A model generated the notes under the pieces. It saw only the letters and a list, made by a program, of their open reading frames with translations, was not told the DNA's origin and did not search any database. A stretch of 64,000 nt of DNA from Jiangella alba (GTDB lineage Bacteria; Actinomycetota; Actinomycetes; Jiangellales; Jiangellaceae): contig NZ_FNUC01000004.1 in the NCBI RefSeq assembly GCF_900106035.1, positions 1,302,001-1,366,000 on the forward strand, given 5' to 3'. The position numbers and the translations under genes are program-made. The number at the start of each line of letters is the position of its first letter. The stretch's first letter is position 1. Of this stretch, positions 25,811 to 33,779 are shown one piece after another.

Positions 25811-26761
25811 ATGGCGAACACGAGTGCCCGGATGCTGCGGCTGCTGTCGCTGCTGCAGACGCATCGCTACTGGCCGGGGGAGGAGCTGGCCGACAAGCTC
25901 GGCGTCAGCCCGCGCACGCTGCGCCGCGACGTCGACCGGTTGCGCGAGCTGGGCTACCCGGTCGACGCGGCGCGCGGCGTGGCCGGCGGCTACCAGCTGC
26001 AGGCCGGCGCCGCGCTGCCGCCGCTGCTGCTGGACGACGAGGAGGCGGTCGCCATCGCGGTCAGCCTGCGCACGGCCGCGGGCGGCGGCGTCGGCGGCAT
26101 CGAGGAGACGTCGGTGCGGGCCCTGGCCAAGGTGGTGCAGGTGCTGCCGCCGCGGCTGCGCCGCCGGGTCGACGCGCTGCACACGTACACCGTCCCGTCC
26201 ATCCCGGGCGACGGGCCGCGGGTCGACTCCGACGCGCTCACCGTCATCGCGCAGGCCTGCCGCGACGACGAGCGGCTGCGGTTCCGCTACACGTCACGCG
26301 ACGGCGCCGGGACCGGCCGGCTGGTCGAGCCGTACCGGCTGGTGTCGCGGGGGCGGCGCTGGTATCTCGTCGCCTGGGACGTCGAACGGCACGACTGGCG
26401 CACGTTCCGGGTCGACCGCCTGACCGAGCCGGTCGCGACCGGCGCCCGGTTCCGGCCGCGCGAGCTGCCGGCCGCCGACGCCGCGACGTTCGTGCACGAG
26501 CGGCTGGCCGCGGTGCCGACCCGCTACCGCGTCGTCGTCGACGTCCGGGCGCCGGTCGCCGAGGTGGAGCGGCAGGTGGCGACCTGGGGGTCGGTCGAGT
26601 CGACCGGACCGGCGTCCTGCCGGCTCACCATGAACGTCGACACGCTGGACTGGCCGGCCTTCATGCTCGGCGCGATCGCCGCCGACTTCGACGTCGTCGA
26701 GCCGGCCGAGCTGCGCGGCTACCTGCGCGACCTGGGCGAGCGGTTCCTCCGCTCGGCGTGA
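25811..26761 (+). CDS. WYL-domain transcriptional regulator (DeoR-like HTH, YafY type)
   Basis: A 316-aa regulator. The N-terminal HTH_11 domain reads LLSLLQTHRYWPGEELADKL followed by GVSPRTLRRDVDRLRELGYPV; the WYL effector domain contains RLRFRYTSRDG, RRWYLVAWDVERHDWRTF and RVDRL, and a C-terminal WCX domain follows. WYL domains bind small ligands or nucleic acids. It is divergent from the ABC exporter operon and is its likely regulator. A paralogue at 49320-50453 has the same layout with an extra insert. Confidence 0.92.
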   Translation: MANTSARMLRLLSLLQTHRYWPGEELADKLGVSPRTLRRDVDRLRELGYPVDAARGVAGGYQLQAGAALPPLLLDDEEAVAIAVSLRTAAGGGVGGIEETSVRALAKVVQVLPPRLRRRVDALHTYTVPSIPGDGPRVDSDALTVIAQACRDDERLRFRYTSRDGAGTGRLVEPYRLVSRGRRWYLVAWDVERHDWRTFRVDRLTEPVATGARFRPRELPAADAATFVHERLAAVPTRYRVVVDVRAPVAEVERQVATWGSVESTGPASCRLTMNVDTLDWPAFMLGAIAADFDVVEPAELRGYLRDLGERFLRSA

Positions 26762-26764
26762 CGC

Positions 26765-27427
26765 TCAGACGTCGGCGGTCACGACGGCGAGCAGGAAGCC
26801 GTCGTAGCCCTTGCCGCCGACGGTCTGGACGGCGGTCGCGGTGAGCCGCGGCTCGGTGGCGACGTACTCGAACAGCCGCCGGGTGCCGTCGACCGCGGCG
26901 TCGCCGGTGGTGGCGTCGATGACCCGCCCGCCGCGCACGACGTTGTCGACGACGATGACGGTGCCGCGCCGGGCCAGCCGCAGTGCCCAGCCGACGTAGT
27001 CGCGGTTGGACGGCTTGTCGGCGTCGATGAAGACGAGGTCGAACGGCCCCTCCAGCTGCGGGAGGGTGTCGAGCGCCGGGCCGACCTTCACGTCGACGCG
27101 GTCGAGCAGCCCGGCGCGGCGCAGGTTCGCCGTCGCCACCTCGGCGTGGGTGGGGTCGGCCTCGAGCGTGACCAGCCGGCCGTCGGCGGGCAGCGCCCGG
27201 GCCAGCCAGATGGTGCTGTAGCCGCCGAGCGTGCCGATCTCGAGCACCCGCCGCGCCCCCGCGATCAGCGTCAGCAGGTGCAGGAACTTGCCCTGGTTGG
27301 GCGCGACGTTGATGGCCGGCAGCCCGGCGGCGTCGCTGTCGCGCAGCGCGTCGTCGAGGACGGGGTCGGCTCCGACCAGATGCTCGCCGAGATACCGGTC
27401 GACCGCGTTCCACTGCTGCTCGCTCAT
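26765..27427 (-). CDS. SAM-dependent O-methyltransferase (COMT/Methyltransf_3 type)
   Basis: A 220-aa methyltransferase. NQGKFLHLLTLIAGARRVLEIGTLGGYSTIWL contains (split) the SAM motif I EIGTLGGYST; later come VTLEADPTHAEVA, the metal-binding FDLVFIDADKPSN, and VIVVDNVVRGGRV. These are hallmarks of the divalent-metal O-methyltransferases acting on catechols or similar phenolic substrates. It stands alone, convergent with the WYL regulator gene. Confidence 0.93.
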   Translation of the reverse strand: MSEQQWNAVDRYLGEHLVGADPVLDDALRDSDAAGLPAINVAPNQGKFLHLLTLIAGARRVLEIGTLGGYSTIWLARALPADGRLVTLEADPTHAEVATANLRRAGLLDRVDVKVGPALDTLPQLEGPFDLVFIDADKPSNRDYVGWALRLARRGTVIVVDNVVRGGRVIDATTGDAAVDGTRRLFEYVATEPRLTATAVQTVGGKGYDGFLLAVVTADV

Positions 27428-27541
27428 ACCGTCAACCTACCGGCGGCGGGAGTACCTGCCGATGCAAATGATCCGGTCCAAACGGTTGAAACCCGATGGA
27501 TCGTCGGACGGGCGGCCGGGTCGCGGGCGAGAATGGGCGGC

Positions 27542-28474
27542 ATGTCTCGCCTGAGCGCCCCTGCGCGAGTCCCGGTCGGCACGCAGGTCGTCGTGCACGG
27601 CACCGCGGCCGACGCCGCCGTACCGGGTACCGGCCGCGGCCTCGCCGGACGCGTCGTCCGCGAGGCCGGCGGCACGTACACCGTCGCGCTGGCCGACGGC
27701 CGGCTGGTCGAGGCCACCCCCGAGCAGCTCGGCACGCTCACCGATCCGCCGTCCGAGCTGCCCGAGCCGGTCCGCTCCGGCGCACCCGACGACCTCGTCA
27801 TGGCGCGCACGCTGTACGCGGCCGCCGTCGGCCACGTGCCCGCCGATCCCGGCGCCGAGCTGACGGTGCGCGGCGTCTACCAGGCCCCCACGGCCGCGTT
27901 CTGGTCGCTGCGCAAGCCGCCCGAGCAGGTCGTCGGGCCGGGGGCGTCGTGGCTGTCGTGGGAGGTCGAGCAGTTCTGCCGGCTGGCCCTCGACGCCGAC
28001 CCGGTCTGCCTGGAACTGCTGTGGTCGCCGCGGCGGGTGTGGGTCAGCGACCTCGGCCGCGAACTGCTCGACCTGCGGCCGGCGTTCCTGTCGCAGACCA
28101 TCTCCGCCGCCTACGCCGACCACGTGCTGGCCGGCTTCACCCGGCTGGCCGGCGACGACGATCCTGACGCCGAGCAGGCGGCCGCCGCGGCCGACCTGCT
28201 GCGGCTGCTGGTCGACGGTCAGGCGCTGCTGCGCACCGGCGACGTCGGCGTCCCGTCCGACGAGCACCTCGACCGGCTGGCCGCCGTCCGCTCCGGCGCC
28301 CTGCCGTGGGACCAGGCCGACGCCTACCGCGTCGAGTTGCAGCAGCAGCTGGACGAAGCCGCCGCCGCGTCGCACCTGTCGCCCGGTCCCGACATCGGCC
28401 GGGTCGACGCCTGGCTCAGCGACCTGCGCCGCCGCGACCTGGAGGGGCCCGCCGTCACAGCCGCCGGTGCATGA
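27542..28474 (+). CDS. Degenerate nucleotidyltransferase related to RlaP/YcgL (COG3541-like), catalytic motif lost
   Basis: A 310-aa protein. Residues about 1-70 form a small beta-rich domain (GLAGRVVREAGGTYTVALAD, KOW/SH3-like). From about residue 85 it resembles COG3541-type nucleotidyltransferases: ELTVRGVYQAPTAAFWSL, RKPPEQVV, WLSWEVEQFCRLALDADPVC, ELLWSPRRVWVSDLGRELL, AFLSQTISAAYADHVLAGF. In active members the segment before RGVY holds a GSxxFG...D.D metal site; here it reads VGHVPADPGAELTVRGVY, without the Ser and acidic pair. It may be a binding protein or a pseudoenzyme. ATG 27542; neighbours unrelated, but Hen1-Pnkp lie 22 kb upstream. Confidence 0.65.
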   Translation: MSRLSAPARVPVGTQVVVHGTAADAAVPGTGRGLAGRVVREAGGTYTVALADGRLVEATPEQLGTLTDPPSELPEPVRSGAPDDLVMARTLYAAAVGHVPADPGAELTVRGVYQAPTAAFWSLRKPPEQVVGPGASWLSWEVEQFCRLALDADPVCLELLWSPRRVWVSDLGRELLDLRPAFLSQTISAAYADHVLAGFTRLAGDDDPDAEQAAAAADLLRLLVDGQALLRTGDVGVPSDEHLDRLAAVRSGALPWDQADAYRVELQQQLDEAAAASHLSPGPDIGRVDAWLSDLRRRDLEGPAVTAAGA

Positions 28475-28943
28475 TGTGCAGCCCGACGTAGCCGTGCACG
28501 GGATGCTGGAAGCCCTCGGGTAGCGTCCCGATGACCTCGAACCCGAGCGAGCGCCACAGCGCGACCGCCCGGGTGTTGGTCTCGACCACCGCGTTGAACT
28601 GCATCGCGCGGTACCCGGCGTCGCGGGCCCAGTCGATGACGTGCTCGCCCAGCGCCCGCCCGACGCCCTTCCCGGAGTGCTCCGGCGCGACGATGAAGCT
28701 GGCGCTGGCGACGTGCGACGCGGGGCCCTGGTGGTTGCGGTTCATCTTCGCCGAGCCGAGCACCGTCCCGTCCTCGTCGACGGCGACGACGGTGCGGTCC
28801 GGCGGCTCCAGCATCCAGATGCGCCGTCCCCGCTCCGGGTCGAGGTCGCGCGGCAGCGTGTACGTCTCGCCCGCCGCGACGATGCGCTGCAGGATCGGCC
28901 AGATGGCCGGCCAGTCGTCGCCCCGGGCGTCCCTGATCTCCAT
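28455..28943 (-). CDS. GNAT family N-acetyltransferase
   Basis: A 162-aa acetyltransferase of the L-amino acid / phosphinothricin acetyltransferase-like group. Motif A is SFIVAPEHSGKGVGRALGEH; end motifs are QFNAVVETNTRAVALWRSLGF and GFQHPVHGYVGLHIMHRRL, the latter typical of this subgroup. Substrate unknown. Its 3' end overlaps the convergent gene at 28455-28474 by 20 bp. Confidence 0.9.
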   Translation of the reverse strand: MEIRDARGDDWPAIWPILQRIVAAGETYTLPRDLDPERGRRIWMLEPPDRTVVAVDEDGTVLGSAKMNRNHQGPASHVASASFIVAPEHSGKGVGRALGEHVIDWARDAGYRAMQFNAVVETNTRAVALWRSLGFEVIGTLPEGFQHPVHGYVGLHIMHRRL

Positions 28944-28989
28944 GGCGTGAGCCTAGGGTGAGGACGACAGCCCAGCGTGAGGAGCCCGC

Positions 28990-29481
28990 GTGACCAGCCT
29001 GTACGACATTCCACTGCACACCATCGACGGCCCCGGCGCTTCGCTCGCCGACCACCGCGGCAGCCTCCTGCTGCTGGTCAACGTTGCGTCGAAGTGCGGT
29101 CTGACCCCGCAGTACGAGGGTCTCGAGCGGCTGCAGGAACGCTACGCCGAGCGCGGCTTCACGGTGCTCGGCTTCCCGTGCAACCAGTTCGGCGGCCAGG
29201 AGCCCGGCACCGCCGACGAGATCCAGGAGTTCTGCTCCACCACCTACGGCGTGACCTTCCCGCTGTACGAGAAGGCCGACGTCAACGGGCCGGGGCAGCA
29301 GCCGTTGTACGCCGCGCTGACCCAGGTCGCCGACGCCACCGGCGAGGCCGGCGACGTCCAGTGGAACTTCGAGAAGTTCCTGGTCTCCGCCGACGGCGAC
29401 GTGCTCGGCCGGTTCCGCCCGCGGGTCGAGCCCGAGTCCGACGAACTCGTGACCGTCATCGAGGCGCATCTGCCGCGCTGA
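28990..29481 (+). CDS. Glutathione peroxidase family thiol peroxidase
   Basis: A 163-aa thioredoxin-fold peroxidase. The peroxidatic Cys replaces selenocysteine in NVASKCGLTPQYEGLE; other motifs are GFPCNQFGGQEPGT (resolving Cys), and QWNFEKFLV with the catalytic Trp and Asn. In actinobacteria such enzymes usually use thioredoxin or mycothiol rather than glutathione to reduce peroxides. Starts at GTG 28990; no signal peptide. Confidence 0.94.
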   Translation: MTSLYDIPLHTIDGPGASLADHRGSLLLLVNVASKCGLTPQYEGLERLQERYAERGFTVLGFPCNQFGGQEPGTADEIQEFCSTTYGVTFPLYEKADVNGPGQQPLYAALTQVADATGEAGDVQWNFEKFLVSADGDVLGRFRPRVEPESDELVTVIEAHLPR

Positions 29482-29850
29482 CCTCCGGCTCGCTGCGCCG
29501 TGGCGCCGGTGCGGTCGGGCGGGTGCCGAGCACGCTGATCGGGGCGATGCCCAGCATCACCAGCGCGAGCCCCGCGGCGGCCGTCCCGGCGCTGCCGCTG
29601 GCGAGGTCGAGCCGGCCCGCGTCCCGCCCGCGACGGGGCCGAGCGCGATCCCGGCGGACAGCGCGGTCACCCACATCGCGATCACCGTGCTGCGCTGACG
29701 TGGGTCGGTGAACAGCCGGCCGATCAGCGCCAGCGTCGACGGCAGGACGGCGGCCCCGGCGATCCCGAGCAGGCCGCGCGCGGTGATCGGCAGCCGCCGC
29801 CGGCCGATCCGGTCGCCGAGCGTGCCCCATGATCACCAGGCCGAGTCACT
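29456..29850 (-). pseudogene. Decayed MFS transporter gene fragment
   Basis: On the minus strand the region encodes pieces of a DHA2-type MFS protein in more than one frame: LVIMG, then after a shift near 29823 LGDRIGRRRLPIT fused directly to ARGLLGIAGAAVLPSTLALI and TDPRQRSTVIAMWVTALSAG, GIALGPVAGG, then after another break near 29620 a C-terminal end (AAGLALVMLGIAPISVLGTRP). The segment between GRRRL and ARGLL and most of the C-terminal half are deleted. It is clearly non-functional. Its last bases overlap the glutathione peroxidase stop. Confidence 0.85.
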
Positions 29851-29872
29851 CGCGCCGCCCGCGGTGCCGCGT

Positions 29873-30697
29873 TCAGACACGCCAGGCGCCCGCGGCGGCG
29901 GCGTCTCGCACGTAGACGGTGAAGTCGCGCGGCTCGCGGCCCAGCGCCCGCTGGACGCCGTCGGACAGGTGCGCGCTGAGGCCGGCGCGGATGTGCCCGA
30001 GGTAGCGCCCGATCTCGGTCGCCACCTCCGCCGGGAAGCCGCGGCCGACCAGGTGAGCGACGTACTCGTCGGCGGTGACGTCCACGTGGCGCAGGTCGCG
30101 TCCGGACGCCCGGCCGATCTCCGCCAGTGCTTCGGCCCAGCTGAGCGCGCGTGGTCCGGAGAGGTCGTAGACGGCGCCGTCGTGCCGGTCCGACGTGAGC
30201 GCGGCTGCGGCGATCTCCGCGACGTCGTCGAGGTCGACGAACGGTTCGAGGCCGTCGCCGGTGGGCAGCGGCAGCGCTCCGGTGGCGACGTCGTCGCTGA
30301 TGAACGGCGCTTCGGCGAAGTTCTGCGCGAACCAGGCCGGCCTCAGGACGGTCCACGCGGCGCCGGAGGCGCGGACCGCCTCCTCGGCCTCCAGCGAATC
30401 GCCGAGGTCGGCCCAGGCCCGCGCCGACAACAGCACGAACCGCTCGACGCCGCGGGCGACGGCCAGCTCGGCGAACGGGCGGACGAGGTCTGGCCGCGCG
30501 TCGTCCTGCACGACGTAGGCCGCGACGGCGCCGTCGACGGCCGGCGCCCAGGTGGACTCGTCGGCCCAGTCGAACCGGACCGCGCCGTGCCGCGAGGCGG
30601 CACGCACGCCGAGTCCCTGGGCGCGCAGCCGGTCGGTGACGCGGCGGCCGGTCTTGCCGGTGCCGCCGAGGACGAGGATCTGTGGATCATGGCTCAT
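29873..30697 (-). CDS. NAD(P)-binding NmrA-like (atypical SDR) protein
   Basis: A 274-aa Rossmann protein with dinucleotide loop ILVLGGTGKTGRRV at the N-terminus. VERFVLLSARAWAD, WTVLRPAWFAQNFAEAP and FVDLDDVAEIAAAAL are typical of NmrA/ergot-type SDRs, which act as redox sensors or NAD(P)H:quinone-type reductases. No YxxxK catalytic pair is seen. It is divergent from an AraC regulator (82 bp between starts), the probable regulator. Confidence 0.9.
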   Translation of the reverse strand: MSHDPQILVLGGTGKTGRRVTDRLRAQGLGVRAASRHGAVRFDWADESTWAPAVDGAVAAYVVQDDARPDLVRPFAELAVARGVERFVLLSARAWADLGDSLEAEEAVRASGAAWTVLRPAWFAQNFAEAPFISDDVATGALPLPTGDGLEPFVDLDDVAEIAAAALTSDRHDGAVYDLSGPRALSWAEALAEIGRASGRDLRHVDVTADEYVAHLVGRGFPAEVATEIGRYLGHIRAGLSAHLSDGVQRALGREPRDFTVYVRDAAAAGAWRV

Positions 30698-30779
30698 GCT
30701 GTCGAGTCAACCGGCGGTGAGTGAGACGGAGAATGGGTCAGGCGCTTGTCTGGATGTCTGAGCGTCTACGCTGGGCGCC

Positions 30780-31703
30780 ATGGAGGACGCGCTCTCGAGT
30801 CTGCTCGGCCGGCTCCGGCCGCACGGTGTGGTGTTCAGCCGGTCGGCCATGACGGCGCCGTGGTCGCTGCGATTCGTCGAGGGCGCGCCGCTGACGCTGG
30901 TGACGCCGCTGAGCGGGGGCGGCTGGATCACCCTCGACGACGCCGAGCCGGTGCGCCTCGAGACGCTGGACGTCGCCCTGGTCGTCGGTGCGCGGCCGTA
31001 CACCGTCAGCGACCGCCGGGACACCCCGCCGCGGGTCGTGGTGCACGAGGCCGACCGGTGCACCACACCCGGCGGCGCCCCGGTCGACGACGACCTCGAC
31101 ATGTGCCGCCTCGACACCGACGGCGACACGTCGGTGCTGCTCAAGAGCACCTACCAGGTGCAGGGCACGGTGCCCGACCGCATTCTGAGCGCGCTGCCGC
31201 CGCTGCTGGTGGTGCCCGCGTGCCCCTGCCCGGCGATGGACATGATCGTGGCCGAGCTGGCCGACGACAAACCGGGCCAGCAGGTCATGCTCGACCGCCT
31301 GCTGGACCTGCTGCTCATCTCGACGCTGCGCGAGTGGCTGGACCGTCCGGACTCCTGCGCGCCGACGTGGTACCGCGCACACGGCGACGCGGTGGTCGGC
31401 ACGGCGCTGCGGCTCATCCACGACGATCCCGCCCACCCGTGGACGGTGGCCGAGCTGGCGGCGAAGGCGGGCGCGTCGCGGGCCGCGTTCGCCCGCAGGT
31501 TCACCGGCCTCGTCGGGCAGGCGCCGATGGCCTACCTGACGGACTGGCGCATGTGCCTCGCGGCCGACCTGCTGCGCGACACCGACGCCACCGTCGAGGC
31601 CATCGCCCATCGGGTCGGTTACGCCAACGCCTACGCGCTCAGCGTCGCGTTCACCCGGGTCTACGGCACCCGCCCGAGCCGGCATCGGGCCGCCTCGGCC
31701 TAG
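30780..31703 (+). CDS. AraC family transcriptional regulator (cupin_6 N-domain)
   Basis: A 307-aa regulator. The N-terminal half is a cupin-like sensor (SAMTAPWSLRFVEGAPLTL, VVGARPYTVSD, YQVQGTVPDRILSALPPLL); the C-terminal AraC DNA-binding domain has two HTH units (WTVAELAAKAGASRAAFARRF and YLTDWRMCLAADLLRDTDAT, AIAHRVGYANAYALSVAFTR). It is divergent from the NmrA-like gene, a very common pairing in which the regulator activates the oxidoreductase gene. Confidence 0.93.
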   Translation: MEDALSSLLGRLRPHGVVFSRSAMTAPWSLRFVEGAPLTLVTPLSGGGWITLDDAEPVRLETLDVALVVGARPYTVSDRRDTPPRVVVHEADRCTTPGGAPVDDDLDMCRLDTDGDTSVLLKSTYQVQGTVPDRILSALPPLLVVPACPCPAMDMIVAELADDKPGQQVMLDRLLDLLLISTLREWLDRPDSCAPTWYRAHGDAVVGTALRLIHDDPAHPWTVAELAAKAGASRAAFARRFTGLVGQAPMAYLTDWRMCLAADLLRDTDATVEAIAHRVGYANAYALSVAFTRVYGTRPSRHRAASA

Positions 31704-32680
31704 TGGCCCGCCGCGGGCGGGGCGACCCGGGGCGCGATCTCCAGCAGCGTCGGCGCGAACGCGTCGGCCAGCCCGACGAGGAGGTCGCGGTCGTCCTCGG
31801 TGTCGTGCGGCCGGTGCCGGACGTAGATGCCGACCTGCTGGTCGCCCATCCAGTAGTAGACGCCGCCGACGGGGAGGTACACGCCGTTGTCGTGCAGGCC
31901 GCCGATGTGGAGCGTCTCGGCCCCCGGCCGCTCGGCCGCCCACATGCGGCCCACCTCGTCGCCGTAGCCGCGGACCGTCGCCGACACGACGTCGCGCCCC
32001 GCCGACCACTCGCAGCGCAGCTCGTCGACCGTCTGGCGGTCGCGGCGTTCCTCGGCCGGAGCGCCCAGCAGCGCCTCGGCCTGCGCGGTGACGGCGTCGC
32101 AGGCGGGCACGGTGCCCACCTCGGGCGCCGGCGCCAGTTCCGCCAGCCGGGGCAGCACCAGTTCGGCCAGCCTGATGGCGTTGTCGTCGCCGCCGCCCTG
32201 GACCCGCAACACCTTGCCGTCGGCGTAGACCTGAAGAGACCCGGCGCCCACGAAGTGCGCCGCCTCGCCCAGGCCGGGGACCGGCGTGCTGGCGCCCAGG
32301 CCTTCGGCGACGTACCGGTCCAGCAGTTCCTGGTGGTCGGCGGGCGTGACGGGGTCGATGGAGACCTGCAGCTGGAACGGGATCAGCGAGCTGGTGGTGG
32401 TGCCGTGGTCGATGGTGATCTGGCAGCTGTCGAACGACGGGTCGCCGACCGGGCCCGCATAGTCCGTCAGGCTGATGCGCATGCCGGCGTAGATCGAGCG
32501 CACCTCGTCGGGGTCGAGCAGGTCGCAGACGCGGGTGGCGGTGGGCACCGCGCCGGTCTTCGTGCCGGACGGGCCGTCGGCGGTGCCGGCCGTGCCGGCG
32601 CAGCCGGTGAGCAGCACGAGGAGGAATGCCACACTCGCCCGCAGCCGCACTCGCACCACCGTCCTGTATCGCCAACGCAC
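31700..32680 (-). CDS. Predicted lipoprotein of unknown function (DUF3558-like)
   Basis: A 326-aa exported lipoprotein: hydrophobic signal ASVAFLLVLLTGC with lipobox LLTGC, followed by a Thr/Gly linker. The mature part has a tandem layout, each half starting with a Cys-Leu/Val motif (RVCDLLDPDEVRSIYAG; VPACDAVTAQAEALLG), as in DUF3558-type mycobacterial lipoproteins. GTG 32680 is the outermost start; GTG codons about 10 codons later are equally possible. Function unknown. Its stop overlaps the convergent AraC gene. Confidence 0.75.
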   Translation of the reverse strand: MRWRYRTVVRVRLRASVAFLLVLLTGCAGTAGTADGPSGTKTGAVPTATRVCDLLDPDEVRSIYAGMRISLTDYAGPVGDPSFDSCQITIDHGTTTSSLIPFQLQVSIDPVTPADHQELLDRYVAEGLGASTPVPGLGEAAHFVGAGSLQVYADGKVLRVQGGGDDNAIRLAELVLPRLAELAPAPEVGTVPACDAVTAQAEALLGAPAEERRDRQTVDELRCEWSAGRDVVSATVRGYGDEVGRMWAAERPGAETLHIGGLHDNGVYLPVGGVYYWMGDQQVGIYVRHRPHDTEDDRDLLVGLADAFAPTLLEIAPRVAPPAAGH

Positions 32681-32742
32681 ATAGAGGATGACGCATCGGT
32701 CGGTCAGAACGGTTGCACCAGGTCATGTGCCATGATCGAGCC

Positions 32743-33294
32743 GTGACGAACCCCGTGGTGCTCCGGCACGCGCTCGGCCGCGCGGTGGCCGTCGCCGGCT
32801 GGGCCGCCGTGCTCGGCTGGCTGGTGGCGACGCGGCCCGCGGGCGGTGCGGGGCTGCTGTTCGCGGCGGCGGCGAGCGGGCTGCTCTGGGCGGTCTGCTG
32901 GCGACCGGCGGTGGTCATCGACGACGCCGCGGTCACCGTCCGCAACCCGCTGCGGAACGTGCGCATCGGCTGGTCCGCCCTCGACGACGCGAGCTTCGGC
33001 TGGTCGCTGCGGCTGCGCGCCGGCGACGTCGTCTGCCGCGCCGCCGCGGCGCCGGGCCCGGCGTCCATGTCCGCGCTCTACGACCGCCACGTGACGCCCG
33101 GCGGTGTGCTCGAACGCGACGCCGTCGCCCTGGCCGGACGGCGTCCGGCGCCGGCCCTGCTGGCGGTGCGGCAGCGCTGGGAGGCGCGCCGCTTCGAGCC
33201 GTCCGGCGAGGTGGCGGCGGCGCCGGCGGTCGCGAGCATCGCCGTGCTCGCGGCGTCGGCCGTCCTGCTGATCGCGGCCGCGCTCACGGGCTGA
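32743..33294 (+). CDS. PH-domain-like membrane protein
   Basis: A 183-aa protein with two N-terminal TM segments (AVAVAGWAAVLGWLVATRP, GLLFAAAASGLLWAVCW), a bacterial PH-like cytosolic stretch (VVIDDAAVTVRNPLRNVRIG, WSALDDASFGW) and a C-terminal TM helix (VASIAVLAASAVLLIAAALTG without its last residue counts about 20). This is the usual layout of small actinobacterial PH proteins (bPH6-like); function unknown. GTG 32743 chosen over an upstream TTG. Confidence 0.78.
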   Translation: MTNPVVLRHALGRAVAVAGWAAVLGWLVATRPAGGAGLLFAAAASGLLWAVCWRPAVVIDDAAVTVRNPLRNVRIGWSALDDASFGWSLRLRAGDVVCRAAAAPGPASMSALYDRHVTPGGVLERDAVALAGRRPAPALLAVRQRWEARRFEPSGEVAAAPAVASIAVLAASAVLLIAAALTG

Positions 33295-33319
33295 TCACCC
33301 GCGGTGGCAGGATGACGGC

Positions 33320-33772
33320 ATGGATGCCGGTGATCCCGTCCACGACTTCGTCCTCCCCGACCAGTCCGGCACGCCGCGCCGGCTCAGCGAGCTGCTGGCC
33401 GCCGGTCCCGTGGTGCTGTTCTTCTACCCGGCCGCGATGAGCCGCGGCTGCACGGCCGAGGCCTGCCACTTCCGCGACCTCGCCGCCGAGTTCGCCGCCG
33501 CCGGCGCCCAGCCGGTCGGCATCAGCGCCGACACCGTCGAGAAGCAGCAGGCCTTCGACGCCGGCCACGACCTCGGGTTCCCGCTGCTCAGCGACCCCGA
33601 GCGCACCGTCGCCGCCCAGTTCGGCGTCAAGCGGCGGCTGGGTGCGCTCCCAGTGAAGCGCCAGACGTTCGTCATCGGCGCCGACGCCCGCGTACTGGGC
33701 GTCATCCGCAGCGAGCTGGCCATGGAGAAGCACGCCGACCAGGCTCTGGACCTCCTGCGCGCCGCCGCCTGA
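33320..33772 (+). CDS. Peroxiredoxin, BCP/PrxQ type
   Basis: A 150-aa thiol peroxidase. PAAMSRGCTAEACHFRDL holds the peroxidatic Cys and a resolving Cys five residues on, the atypical 2-Cys pattern of BCP/PrxQ. VGISADTVEKQQAF, FPLLSDPERTVAAQFGV and RQTFVIGADARV are further landmarks. It reduces peroxides with thioredoxin in the cytoplasm. Its stop is 7 bp from the convergent BtuF-like gene. Confidence 0.94.
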   Translation: MDAGDPVHDFVLPDQSGTPRRLSELLAAGPVVLFFYPAAMSRGCTAEACHFRDLAAEFAAAGAQPVGISADTVEKQQAFDAGHDLGFPLLSDPERTVAAQFGVKRRLGALPVKRQTFVIGADARVLGVIRSELAMEKHADQALDLLRAAA

Positions 33773-33779
33773 CCTCGCG

